From: Andeanibacterium fulvum
Lineage (GTDB): Bacteria > Pseudomonadota > Alphaproteobacteria > Sphingomonadales > Sphingomonadaceae
DNA length: 64,000 bases
Assembly (NCBI RefSeq): GCF_037154085.1
Contig: NZ_JBANRM010000004.1
Span: 124,001-188,000, forward strand
Direction: 5' to 3'
Positions 54,184-63,059 of this stretch are shown piece by piece. The position numbers and the translations under genes are program-made. The first letter of the stretch is position 1; every line of letters begins with the position of its first letter. A model generated the notes under the pieces. It was not told the DNA's origin. It made no database searches and saw nothing but the letters and a program-made list of their open reading frames with translations.

Positions 54184-55281
54184 CTAAAGCTCCAGACCCG
54201 CCTCCTGACCATCCAGCCGGAGCTTCAGGACAGGCGCGAAACTACCGCCGAAACGCCGCGTGGCCGAACCTGCGGACTGTCCCCAATTATCGACAAAACT
54301 GATCACCGACAGGTCAGGCAGAACAAGCCAGCTGTAGGCCTGCCCCGGTGCCTCAGCCGGATTGGCGAAGACCAGTCCGGTGCCGTTAAGCGGCTGCCAT
54401 CCCGCATCGATACGCTTCGACACCATACCGTAAAGGCCGGTCGGCCCCACCGGGCCGACAGGTTCGAAGACCTGGCTCTGTGTCGACCAGAACAGATAGT
54501 AGTTGCCGCCATGCATGATCATATGCGGGCGTTCCAGTTCGTTGTTCAGTCCGTCCGCGCTTATTAGAGGTGGCAACAAGGTCCATCCTCCCCCCGCGCC
54601 TCCTCGTGTACTGGCAACTCCGATCACCCCATTAAAATCATGAGACGAGCCAGCCAGAGACGCTGCAAAGAACATGTAACCCGCGCCGCTTGCAGGGTCA
54701 TGGAAAAAGGCTGGGTCCCGAAACGCCTTGATGGTTCCCACTGAGCCAGTGCCGGCGTCACTGTCCATGTACCAGTTCGGATCGGGGCGGATAAACTCCT
54801 CCAGGCCCTTCCAACCCTCAAGACGATAGGCCCCATTATTGCCGACAAGGCGTGCACGGGCGGAGAACAGCCTTTGCGTAAAGCTCGGGGCTGTCTCTCC
54901 TCGCCAGCCTGCAGCAGTAAAATATACGGTCACTTCCATGCAGCCCGCGTCGAGCACCGCCGAGCCGGACCATTCTCGACTACCGGGAGTGAAGCCATCG
55001 GGAAAGACTGGCCCCAGATGCGTCCAACCCACCGCGTCCTTCTGGAAGAGGTGAATACGGGCAAGTCCATGGCGCTCATCGGGGTTTTCCTGATGCGGCG
55101 CGGCGAGCGCCATCCACAGCGTCTCGCCAGTGCCGACCGCGGCCGGATTTCCTGCACGGTCCTGCAATGGCCAGGCATCCCAGATATCGAGATCAGGAGA
55201 AATGCGCGTAAAATCGCCCGCGCAGATCAACGGAGCCGTATGCCGGACATCCGGCGCGATCATCAACACGTGACCCGACAC
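54184..55281 (-). CDS. GH68 family beta-fructosidase (levansucrase-like), intracellular
   Basis: A 365-residue glycoside hydrolase family 68 enzyme with all three catalytic carboxylates. The nucleophile is Asp35 in DIWDAWPLQ, the transition-state Asp189 is in FRDPAFFHD, and the acid/base Glu250 is in NNELERPH. EWSGSA (103-108) is also conserved. There is no signal peptide, unlike secreted levansucrases. It therefore probably hydrolyses sucrose or short fructosides in the cytoplasm and feeds the adjacent fructokinase. The start is GTG 55281 or ATG 55263. The start abuts a truncated foreign gene at about 55284, so the native promoter may be gone. Confidence 0.88.
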   Translation of the reverse strand: MSGHVLMIAPDVRHTAPLICAGDFTRISPDLDIWDAWPLQDRAGNPAAVGTGETLWMALAAPHQENPDERHGLARIHLFQKDAVGWTHLGPVFPDGFTPGSREWSGSAVLDAGCMEVTVYFTAAGWRGETAPSFTQRLFSARARLVGNNGAYRLEGWKGLEEFIRPDPNWYMDSDAGTGSVGTIKAFRDPAFFHDPASGAGYMFFAASLAGSSHDFNGVIGVASTRGGAGGGWTLLPPLISADGLNNELERPHMIMHGGNYYLFWSTQSQVFEPVGPVGPTGLYGMVSKRIDAGWQPLNGTGLVFANPAEAPGQAYSWLVLPDLSVISFVDNWGQSAGSATRRFGGSFAPVLKLRLDGQEAGLEL

Positions 55282-55283
55282 CG

Positions 55284-56045
55284 GAAGCCCTTACGCTGCA
55301 CCTTGCCCAAGGCCGTCCTATGGCTGGCGTGTTCACGGCGGAAGGCGGGCTGCTAATCGGCGGCGCGGCCTTCAATGATGAGGCGCGAATGCGCACCGCC
55401 GCGCTTTTCAACACGCTATGGGATGGCGATCCCATCCGGCGATTGCGCGTCGGCACGGGTGAAAAGTTCCTGCCCGGACGGCGCTGTTCGGCGCATGTCA
55501 TGTTGCAGCCGGTGGTTGCCGATACGCTTTTCGGCGACACCATGTTTGACGGCATAGGCTTGTTGGCCCGAATGCTGATCGTCGCGCCGAACAGCACGGC
55601 GGGCACGCGCTTTTATCAGGAACCCGGCATCGGCACGGATACTGTGCTGACCGATTACAACAATCGGCTGGCCCTTTTGCTGAAGCGCCAGTTCGTCACG
55701 CGCCCCGATATGCCCGATGCCTTGGACCCGCCATCTATGCGATTGCATCCCGCCGTCACGCTCGCCACCTATTACGCCAATGAAATGTTGCGACTGAACG
55801 GCGGGGCAACGATTTCGCGCGAACTTCGCACGGCGCAACGATTGCTGAACTGGTGGCAGGGCCAGCCGAACCCCGTCCTGCATCTGGCGACGATCTATCA
55901 ATTCGGCCCGTCAGAATTGCGTGAGGCGAAGGCCGCGCGCGCTGCCGTCACGGTCCTGGCCGAAAGCGGCTGGCTCGAACGCTTGCCGCCGAGCACAGTT
56001 GTTGACGGCAAGCCACGCAAGGAAGTTTGGAGACTGGTCCCATGA
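55284..56045 (+). pseudogene. C-terminal part of a DUF3987 (replication/primase-associated) protein
   Basis: The open frame begins inside the domain at EALTLHLAQGRPMAGVFTAEGGLLIGG and continues to a normal end at 56045 (KEVWRLVP). DUF3987 proteins are normally 400-800 residues, so the N-terminal half has been lost at the GH68 junction. An ATG at 55320 could still give a 241-residue protein. DUF3987 genes belong to prophages, plasmids and integrative elements. It is followed with a 4-base overlap by the small gene at 56042. Confidence 0.7.
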
Positions 56046-56473
56046 GCGACGACAATTCCGGCTGGCCCGCTAAGCCCGCTATCCTTGCTAAACTGGACAG
56101 CGGATTAGCGCCGATAGCGCCATTAGCAGGGGGGAGCCAAGTCGCCGAACGTGATGGGCAAGGCCGTTTTTTATCGGGCAATAACGGCGGTGGCCGCAAG
56201 AAAGGCAGCCGCAACCGGCTCACCGAAACCTTCCTTGCGGCCATCGAAGGCGACTTCGCCGAACATGGCGCGGACGCGCTGGAAAAGCTTCGCACGGACG
56301 ATCCAGCCGCCTATCTGCGCATCATCGCGTCATTGGTGCCGCGCGGCCTGATCCTGAAGCGCGAACAGGAACCGGACTTTTCCGACATGGCCGACGAAGA
56401 ACTTGCCGAAATGTTCGGTCGGGCGTTCCGCAACCGCAAGATTCGCCGGGATTTGGATATGTTGACGCGGTAG
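56042..56473 (+). CDS. DUF5681-like small protein of mobile elements
   Basis: A 143-residue hydrophilic protein with DGQGRFLSGNNGGGRKKGSRNRL near 38-60, the glycine/lysine-rich motif of small proteins often found in phages and integrative elements. A helical acidic segment (LRTDDPAAYLRIIASLVPRGL) follows. The ATG overlaps the DUF3987 stop. Function unknown. Confidence 0.7.
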   Translation: MSDDNSGWPAKPAILAKLDSGLAPIAPLAGGSQVAERDGQGRFLSGNNGGGRKKGSRNRLTETFLAAIEGDFAEHGADALEKLRTDDPAAYLRIIASLVPRGLILKREQEPDFSDMADEELAEMFGRAFRNRKIRRDLDMLTR

Positions 56474-56498
56474 CGCATGAATCTGGTCGTTTTGCGAC

Positions 56499-57263
56499 CT
56501 ACAGTAGCGCAGTTAAGTGTTCGGCCCATTGCGCCAGTGTCGATCCAGCATCCTGAAGAACGTCCCAAAACGCATGTGGATCATTCCAAAGGTCTTCACC
56601 CATACCCTTGCCAACGCCAGCGACGACACCGCCAGCAAGCAAGCCCGCCCCTTTCTTGATCCAGCCCCAAACCTTATTGGCCAGCTTCTCAAATGCGCTT
56701 TCAGCACGTTCGATGACTTCAACGTCGGCTGTGTTCTCTCGGTCTGGCTTAGCCAGTTCAACGCGAATTTCGGCAACGCTGGCTTCGGCTGCCACCAAAT
56801 CGGCGTCGTCAGGTTCAAGCCGGAATTCATCAGGTGGACCGTTATGGCCGATATTTGGGGGGCGATTACGCCAATAGGCAATATGCTGCTCTATGCGATC
56901 TAGCTGCCCGCCAAGCGCCTCAAGCCTTGCCTCAAGAGGTTCGTCGGGTTCATCATCCGGCTGAATGCGGCTTCCAGCCGGTGCCCAGTCGAACAGGCCA
57001 TCGGCTTGAATTTCGTCAGCCGCACGGGAAATCAGTTCTTCGGTGGCGTCGGGAAAAGCGTCCCAAAGTTCCTCTTGCGCGTCATATGGACCGCCCCAAA
57101 TGTATTGATAGCCACCTTCGGCGCTCTCGTAGGGCGTCTCCATGGCAGGGTCTTCGAAATTGGCGTGAAACCATTCAACCATGGCTTCAACGGCTGAATC
57201 GCCATCTTCCCAGTCGATTTCGGGCGGATTGGTTGTCGGCTTTAACTCAAGACCTGAACTCAT
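56499..57263 (-). CDS. Hypothetical protein, island-encoded
   Basis: A 254-residue acidic protein. The N-terminal half is rich in acidic and aromatic residues (DWEDGDSAVEAMVEWFHANFED). Near residue 138 is PPNIGHNGPPDE, a motif seen in many uncharacterised alphaproteobacterial island proteins. A glycine-rich hydrophobic segment (GAGLLAGGVVAGVGKGMG) follows near 215-232 and could insert in a membrane. It ends 26 bases beyond the convergent small gene and lies 28 bases downstream of the AIPR stop. Function cannot be assigned; given its position it may be part of the defence unit. Confidence 0.7.
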   Translation of the reverse strand: MSSGLELKPTTNPPEIDWEDGDSAVEAMVEWFHANFEDPAMETPYESAEGGYQYIWGGPYDAQEELWDAFPDATEELISRAADEIQADGLFDWAPAGSRIQPDDEPDEPLEARLEALGGQLDRIEQHIAYWRNRPPNIGHNGPPDEFRLEPDDADLVAAEASVAEIRVELAKPDRENTADVEVIERAESAFEKLANKVWGWIKKGAGLLAGGVVAGVGKGMGEDLWNDPHAFWDVLQDAGSTLAQWAEHLTALL

Positions 57264-57290
57264 GCGCAAGACCCCATCGGCATAAGATTT

Positions 57291-59069
57291 TTAGTCGGCG
57301 GACCAACGATATTCGAATGCTTCCTGTGGCAAAACGGCGGCGTCGTTCAGCTTCTTCTTCATTTCCGCACCGCCCGGCATGACGTTGAGCATGTTGAAAT
57401 AGTTGCGGACGGCCATGTTGATGTTCGACAGGCAGCCCTTGGTTTTGATCCAGTTTTGCGGGCTGAAAACGCGGTTGGGCGGCTGCGTTTCGTTCGCTGC
57501 CGCTTCTAGCGCCATGTTCAACGCCGTTCCGCCAAGCCGCACGATTTCATCGACCATGCCAGCCGCTTCGGCAGCCTTCCATGCGCGCGCCGGGTTGGGA
57601 ACCCGGTCTGACTGGTTGCTGGAAATGGCGAAGCACATCGCGACGGCGTAAAGGTGATGATACGGCGCATATGCTTTCATCGCCAACAACGTCTCGTTCA
57701 AGCTTAGCGGGTTGTCCGAAACCCAAGTGCGGCGAACGGCGTTCATCCATTTGTTCAATGCCATGACGTTTTCGGGGGGGTAGTCCTTGTTCTTGAACAG
57801 CGTTTCGAAATATTTGTCGAAAATCTTGGTTTCGCCGTAGGACAGGTTCGGCCTTAGCGTCTGCCACGCGATCAACGTCTTGGCATATTCCGACAGTTCG
57901 ACGACTTCGGCCTTGTTGCGATCAGCGGGAGCCGCTTCGCCGCGCTTGGTGATGAAATAGCCGGTCGGGTATTTCAGTTCGAATGCCTTTTTCAGCGCCA
58001 GAACCCGCTTGTCATTGCTGCGCAAATCGCGTGCCTTCACAGCGCTTTGCGAGTTCGTGTTGATCGAAATCTTGTCCGCCCGGTCCCGCTGCGGAATTTC
58101 GTAGAACCGGAACAGGATGAAGGCATCATCAACCTTCTTCACCGTTTCGCTACACGACAATATGGTGTTGAGCGACTGGCAGCCGTTCACGACGCTAAGC
58201 CCGTGCAGCGAAAGCGACTGGCTGGCATCGTCATACGTCATCTTGTTGCAGAGTGCCGTCACGCCGTTGTGGAAAAAGAAGAAATCGCTGCGCTTATCGC
58301 CAAGGATCGAATGGCGAATGCCCTTGTTGACCGCGTTGCTCGTTCCAAGGCTTTGGCGCACGTTCTTCTGGAACAGCGTGCCGTCCTTGATACCGGGCAG
58401 CTTGATGCATTCCTTCAACGGTAGCGCCGCCACGACGACCGGCGTTCCCGCGATTTCGTGATACATGTGCTTCGCGCCGGACAGGTCCAGCTTGTAATTC
58501 AGGCTGGGGTTGTCGGCTTCAATGGCGTATTCGTAGCGCCGTTGAAGTTCGTCCGCGTCAATGACGTGAATCGTTGCGTCGAACGATTCATTTTCGCTTA
58601 GCTTCGCCAATTCCTCTTGGAACGCGGCCAAGTCGGCTTGCGCGGCTGGCGTCAGCGCCCCGGTGGTTATCAGTTCGAATGAAACTTCGTAATCGTCTTC
58701 AAGAGCCGTTGCCAGTTCGGACAGCTTAGCCTTCAGCTTGCTGTTCGCCACGTTTTGAAGCCGTGCCAAATCCTTGATTTGAATCCACGACGACAGCACT
58801 TCGCGTAGCGGTTCGCCATCAACGCTACCATTCCCGATGAACTTGCCTTGGATGATGCGGACAATGGATTTGTCATCATCGACGATAATTGCATCAATCT
58901 GCTTGTCGTCCGCGCCATCGGTTATGTCGGCCTTTGTCTCGTTCATGTCGCGGAACAGGACGTTACGCAAATACCAAGCTACGAAGCGCTGGCCGTCGTT
59001 CGGGAAATTCTGCTGGAAATAGTCGCTCGCAACTTGTGCTCTGATTTTATCGAACATTTCCCGCCCCAT
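57291..59069 (-). CDS. AIPR family abortive-infection/phage-resistance protein
   Basis: A 592-residue protein of the AIPR family. The core carries FFFFHNGVTALCNKMTYDD and LSLHGLSVVNGCQSLNTIL, followed by FRFYEIPQRDRADKISINTNSQSAVKARDLRSND, matching the family's conserved blocks (HNGI...VNGxQT...NTNxQ). AIPR proteins are linked to abortive phage infection and restriction systems; the biochemical activity is not established. A start at 59069 follows GAGGTTGAGGG; 59057 is the alternative. It lies in an island beside a nuclease-methylase fusion, and both are on the minus strand, about 490 bases apart. Confidence 0.85.
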   Translation of the reverse strand: MGREMFDKIRAQVASDYFQQNFPNDGQRFVAWYLRNVLFRDMNETKADITDGADDKQIDAIIVDDDKSIVRIIQGKFIGNGSVDGEPLREVLSSWIQIKDLARLQNVANSKLKAKLSELATALEDDYEVSFELITTGALTPAAQADLAAFQEELAKLSENESFDATIHVIDADELQRRYEYAIEADNPSLNYKLDLSGAKHMYHEIAGTPVVVAALPLKECIKLPGIKDGTLFQKNVRQSLGTSNAVNKGIRHSILGDKRSDFFFFHNGVTALCNKMTYDDASQSLSLHGLSVVNGCQSLNTILSCSETVKKVDDAFILFRFYEIPQRDRADKISINTNSQSAVKARDLRSNDKRVLALKKAFELKYPTGYFITKRGEAAPADRNKAEVVELSEYAKTLIAWQTLRPNLSYGETKIFDKYFETLFKNKDYPPENVMALNKWMNAVRRTWVSDNPLSLNETLLAMKAYAPYHHLYAVAMCFAISSNQSDRVPNPARAWKAAEAAGMVDEIVRLGGTALNMALEAAANETQPPNRVFSPQNWIKTKGCLSNINMAVRNYFNMLNVMPGGAEMKKKLNDAAVLPQEAFEYRWSAD

Positions 59070-59562
59070 TGCCCTCAACCTCGGCGTCTTTTTGGCGGCT
59101 GGTCCGACGAAAGGCAATGCTTGTCGCTTTGACGAAACGGCTGCTAAGCAAGCGACCTTCATATTTGGCGAACGCCTTGCATCCGGCCATATCGAGTCCC
59201 GGGCTCGTGGCGATGTGGGTGGCCGTATCGCACCGGATCACAGACGGATAAGCGCGCCGGGAACCGCGCCGCAAGTGCCAAGCAAGAGAGGCGCGCAATG
59301 GAACGCAGCCTGTTGCCGAAACGGAAAGAGAGAGCGCGATTTCCTTAAGAGCTTAGCCATGGTCCATGGCTTTGTGCCTCAACTTCCGTAGCGCGCGTGG
59401 GCCAGCGCTAACGCTGGTGAGTAGGCAAACGGCTGCGTCAGATACCAGGCTAGCAGTAGCTGCCGCGCCCAAGTGCCTGAACGGCTAGTTTTCGATATAG
59501 AGCTTGCCTGAGGCTCGAAACCGACCGGTTCCGAGCCGCCGGAGCGGCCCGGTCGTGTTTAT
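59070..59562. other. Gap between the two defence genes with hairpins
   Basis: No gene recognised in about 490 bases. CCAGCG-CTAA-CGCTGG (59402-59417) is a perfect hairpin. The likely terminator at 59512-59537 lies at its right side. The AIPR promoter must also be here. Confidence 0.55.
59512..59537 (-). terminator. Terminator-like hairpin after the methylase fusion gene
   Basis: GGCTCGAAACC (59512-59522) pairs with GGTTCCGAGCC (59527-59537) with one mismatch around a 4-base loop, 25 bases past the gene's stop. Confidence 0.5.
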
Positions 59563-62178
59563 TTATTCGGTTCCCGCATTACCCGCAGCAGCGGCGATGA
59601 GTGTGTCGATGAGGGATGCAGTCTCCGCAGAGAGTTCCTGATTCAATGCGTCAAGCTCCTCACGTGCGCGCACGGTCATATTAGCCTTTTCAATGATGTC
59701 GCCAAGCCGGCTGCTGTCATCAGGCCAAGGGATCAGAATATCTCGGATGTGCTGCGGTTCAAGGTGTTGTTGTATGGCGCCATATTCGTTTCGACTCATT
59801 TGATCTTGGGCAAACCGCGACTGTAAATACGTGAATAGGAACGCGCGTTTTTCCTCGTCAGAAGTGCGAACCCTTATTAGATCATCGCTAACGATTGCTC
59901 CATCGTATTTGTTGGTTATGATAGCAACCCGCCCAACCGTTCCGGATCGGCTTATAACGATATCGCCCTTGTGGACTCGAATGGCATTAATGGTGGCTAT
60001 TTGCTTTTTATCTGCACGGCTCACGTTTAGCCACTTTGCGCTATCGCCTTTCTCTTGGAGCATGGCACTCGGCGTATAGTATGGCTCTATGCCGCTGCCG
60101 GGACCTTCTACGATCAGATTTTCACTCTTGAGGCGAGGCCCTTTGAAAATCTTTATGCCTGGGTCCAGTTGATCAAGCGGGATTGCGGTCCATCCCGAAA
60201 CTCCGTCGATACTCTCGATCTGCTTTACCGTTTCATTCAGATGCGGAAGGAACAGCTGCGGATTGATGCGGCGCAAGGCATCAACGTCACTTGCATTGAT
60301 GGAGAAAACATATTGGCTTTTGACAAGGGAGTTCTTCAGAAAATCCCTGTATGAATTCAAAATGTCAGATATGTCTTCGTCGATATCAGACGTAAGGTTA
60401 TTCAACGCGTCATGTTTGTAGACAGGGACGCCTTCGCTATTCTGTCCTACGCGCCGAGATATTGCCATGAAAATTGGGTAGTCACCAGCTTCCTCACCGA
60501 GCGGCAATTTCTCAGCTATAATGACGCAAGTGCGAGTTCCGGTATTCGGCTGGAACGTGTCTTTGTGTAAATTGATCACCGCCTTGATGCGGGTGGAGCG
60601 GAACAGCAGCTCTCGTCCAGGCCGATATGTATTCGTGTCGAGAAAGCTCTTAGGGAGGACGATGCCGAGTGTGCCGCCTGGCGCTAGCCAATCAAGGCAA
60701 CGCTCCACGAACAGCAATTCAGGCGGAGCGCCTTCTGAAAGCAGGTCTCCCGTTGGGCGATACTCGCCATTCACATCGGCCCATCGCTGCCCAGTTTTGA
60801 AGCGATTTAGGGTTTCCTGGTGTGAGACTCTCCCTTCGCCGACACCAGCAAAAGGCGGATTTGTAAGGATGCAAGTCGGCATTCCCCGCCCGGCTCTAGC
60901 AATAATCGAGCGCTCGAAAGCGTCGTATTCACCCAGGCTGTCGCCCGGAGTCATACCGGCGTGGCCGTCGCCATTTAGGATCATAGCAGTCTTCGCAACG
61001 CGGACGAGGCGCTTGGTGCTTTCGACCATAAAAAGATTGGTGCGATGCCGATCCAGCTGTCGCGCCTTCGCTGTCGCGCTTCCTTGCCCGTTTACAATCT
61101 TGCTCCGCACATACCGCATAGCCCCTGTTAGGAAGCCGCCCGATCCTCCCGCGGGGTCGAGAATAATGTCCATGTAGTCGGGATTACACATTTCCACGAC
61201 CATATCGATGACGATACGGTTAGTAAAAAATTGCCCTCTCTCCCTCCTGAGATGAACAGACGTATACTGTTCATAGGCATGGCCCATGATATCCCATTCA
61301 ACCGCATCACTTATGGGCGATACGAGCTGATAATCCTGCAATTCAACTACGACGTCTGCGATAACACGCGTTCCGACCCCAATCCTATCTTCCGGCGAGA
61401 AGACATCGGAATTCGCTCGCTTAACCTCTTCAAAGAGATCGCATATGCGGTCAGCAACTGCTTCCCGGCCCTCGGGACTGCCATATTCTTCTGGCGTGCA
61501 ATAAAACGCTGGAAGCGGGTCGGACCGCTCTTCGTCCATGGCTTTGGCGAGAATCAATCTCACCATGTCCATGGTGAGGTCAGATTCTTCGCCGTCTGTG
61601 CCGCGCCCATGCAGCTTATTGTGGCAGCGACGAAGTAGCCCTTTGATATCTTTGGGTCGAATAAGATCGGCCTTGGGTCTGCGGCCCAGCGAATCCCACG
61701 TTTCATTTGACCGGGGGATACCGACCCAAGGAATCAAACTGTTATCAGGTTGGCTCAGGCGTCGGTAATAAACGACTTCATCGTCTGCGCCGGAATCATT
61801 GAACCAGACACCACCAGCTGCGCTTGTGTTATATATATATGAAACGAGTTGATTATATCCGGTCTTCTCTGTGGGGGCTTTACACTCCACCACAATGAAG
61901 AATTTTCCCTGATCGTTGGTGCGCGCAGCCTGTGCTGTGGTGTAAATCACTATGTCAGCGCGAACGGGCTTACCGGCTCCATCAATTAAATTTGAGCTAC
62001 CGCGCTGAATCGTAACCTCTCGGCGCATCCTGTCTTTGGGATAGCCATATTCGAGATGGAGAACCCTTAGATATCGTTGCCGGACCCGCTCTTCGGGCGT
62101 GGAAACGAGTTTATCGCCCGACAGGTAATCCACGATTGCGCCGTTTTCGTCGAACTCGACTTCGAAGGGTGTAACCAT
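59563..62178 (-). CDS. Single-chain restriction-modification protein (nuclease + N6-adenine methylase + specificity)
   Basis: An 871-residue fusion. Residues about 30-120 form a PD-(D/E)xK nuclease domain of the HsdR N-terminal type: Asp75 in RADIVIY, Glu98-Cys-Lys100 in FFIVVECKAP. Residues about 290-600 are an HsdM-like N6-adenine methyltransferase, with SAM motif I DPAGGSGGFL at 341-350 and catalytic NPPF at 440-443. The last 250 residues are a type I specificity-like target domain (IKIFKGPRLKSENL, GDIVISRSGTVGRVAI, LQSRFAQDQMSRNEYGAIQQ). No helicase is present, so the layout resembles type IIG or IIL enzymes. One target domain suggests an asymmetric recognition site. It starts 173 bases from tRNA-Ser. 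Confidence 0.88.
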   Translation of the reverse strand: MVTPFEVEFDENGAIVDYLSGDKLVSTPEERVRQRYLRVLHLEYGYPKDRMRREVTIQRGSSNLIDGAGKPVRADIVIYTTAQAARTNDQGKFFIVVECKAPTEKTGYNQLVSYIYNTSAAGGVWFNDSGADDEVVYYRRLSQPDNSLIPWVGIPRSNETWDSLGRRPKADLIRPKDIKGLLRRCHNKLHGRGTDGEESDLTMDMVRLILAKAMDEERSDPLPAFYCTPEEYGSPEGREAVADRICDLFEEVKRANSDVFSPEDRIGVGTRVIADVVVELQDYQLVSPISDAVEWDIMGHAYEQYTSVHLRRERGQFFTNRIVIDMVVEMCNPDYMDIILDPAGGSGGFLTGAMRYVRSKIVNGQGSATAKARQLDRHRTNLFMVESTKRLVRVAKTAMILNGDGHAGMTPGDSLGEYDAFERSIIARAGRGMPTCILTNPPFAGVGEGRVSHQETLNRFKTGQRWADVNGEYRPTGDLLSEGAPPELLFVERCLDWLAPGGTLGIVLPKSFLDTNTYRPGRELLFRSTRIKAVINLHKDTFQPNTGTRTCVIIAEKLPLGEEAGDYPIFMAISRRVGQNSEGVPVYKHDALNNLTSDIDEDISDILNSYRDFLKNSLVKSQYVFSINASDVDALRRINPQLFLPHLNETVKQIESIDGVSGWTAIPLDQLDPGIKIFKGPRLKSENLIVEGPGSGIEPYYTPSAMLQEKGDSAKWLNVSRADKKQIATINAIRVHKGDIVISRSGTVGRVAIITNKYDGAIVSDDLIRVRTSDEEKRAFLFTYLQSRFAQDQMSRNEYGAIQQHLEPQHIRDILIPWPDDSSRLGDIIEKANMTVRAREELDALNQELSAETASLIDTLIAAAAGNAGTE

Positions 62179-62350
62179 TTAGCTCTTCCCGAACACATTC
62201 GCACTGGTTGGCGCTGCTGTGGCTAATGGCAGCGCCAACGCAGGGACGCAATCACACACTACATGTCCGCAGATATGTTGGCTGGAATGTTGGGCGGGAT
62301 CAGCCTCGCGCCACTAAACCTCTGATTTATAGACGGAAAAATAGATGGTG

Positions 62351-62441
62351 TGGCGGAGCGGGAGGGATTCGAACCCTCGATACGCTTTTGACGTATACTC
62401 ACTTTCCAGGCGAGCGCCTTCGACCACTCGGCCACCGCTCC
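62351..62441 (-). tRNA. tRNA-Ser (anticodon GGA)
   Basis: The minus strand gives a complete class II tRNA with acceptor GGAGCGG / CCGCTCC, discriminator G and encoded CCA. The D-arm is GGCCGAGTGGTCGAAGGC. The anticodon stem-loop CTCGC-CTGGAAA-GTGAG has anticodon GGA. The variable arm is long and paired (TATACG...CGTATC), as expected for serine, and the T-loop is GGTTCGAATCC. Its 3-prime end faces the accessory island, the usual arrangement at a tRNA integration site. Confidence 0.95.
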
Positions 62442-62529
62442 GCATGCCTGACGGAAGGCGGGCCGATAGCGCGGGTCGCGCAGTTGGGCAAGCTTGCAGG
62501 TGGCTATCTTGGCGTTAAATCGACATTCC

Positions 62530-62931
62530 ATGGAAAGACGCTTCGGATTTGCCCCTTCCGCCGAGGAAATGGAGGCTATCGCCCTCGCCGCGCTGGAACG
62601 GCTTCCGGCGCAGTTTCGCGTGCATCTGGGCGATATCGTGCTGCGGGTGGAAGACTTCGCCGATGCCGAAACGCTGGCGGCCATGGGTATCGAGGATCCG
62701 TTCGAACTGACCGGAATTTACGAGGGCCTGCCCCTTGGCGAGAAGAGCATCGGCCATTCCGGCACCATGCCCGACCGGATTCGCCTGTTCCGCAGCCCGA
62801 TCCTGGACGAATGGATCGCGCGCGGGGACGAGACGCTGGAACATCTGGTGGCCCATGTGGTGATTCACGAGGTGGGGCACCATTTCGGCCTGTCGGACGA
62901 GGCGATGCATGCGCTGGAGGAAATGGTTTAG
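62530..62931 (+). CDS. Small zincin-type metallopeptidase family protein
   Basis: A 133-residue protein with the metzincin-like zinc motif HEVGHHFGLSD (113-123: H113, E114, H117, D123), close to the C-terminus. It has the family's preceding segment IRLFRSPILDEW near 84. It is one of the short DUF1025-like metallopeptidase proteins common in alphaproteobacteria; substrates are unknown. The ATG at 62530 is used as homology begins MERRFGFAP. It sits just beyond the tRNA and is probably core chromosome. Confidence 0.85.
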   Translation: MERRFGFAPSAEEMEAIALAALERLPAQFRVHLGDIVLRVEDFADAETLAAMGIEDPFELTGIYEGLPLGEKSIGHSGTMPDRIRLFRSPILDEWIARGDETLEHLVAHVVIHEVGHHFGLSDEAMHALEEMV

Positions 62932-62943
62932 CCCCCCCCGCTC

Positions 62944-63007
62944 GTGCTGAGCCTGTCGAAGCACAGTCTTTACCGTCAGGGGAAAACGGCCCTTCCACAA
63001 GCTCAGG
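62944..63007. repeat. REP-like inverted pair
   Basis: CTGAGCCTGTCGAAGC (62948-62962 region) and the inverted partner CTTCCACAAGCTCAG (62992-63006) are the two arms of a sphingomonad REP/BIME-type element; the first arm is itself an imperfect palindrome. It lies between the metallopeptidase and isomerase genes. A REP-associated transposase remnant is at 36674. Confidence 0.7.
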
Positions 63008-63059
63008 GCGGGCGGATATTGGCTTTCGAATGTCGAGGGACAATGGCACTCTGCCACTC

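Noticed and set aside
59512..59537. T-arm-like sequence considered as an integration-site copy of the tRNA end
   Set aside because: GGTTCCGAGCC does not match the tRNA-Ser 3-prime end beyond a few bases and forms a simple hairpin after a stop codon.
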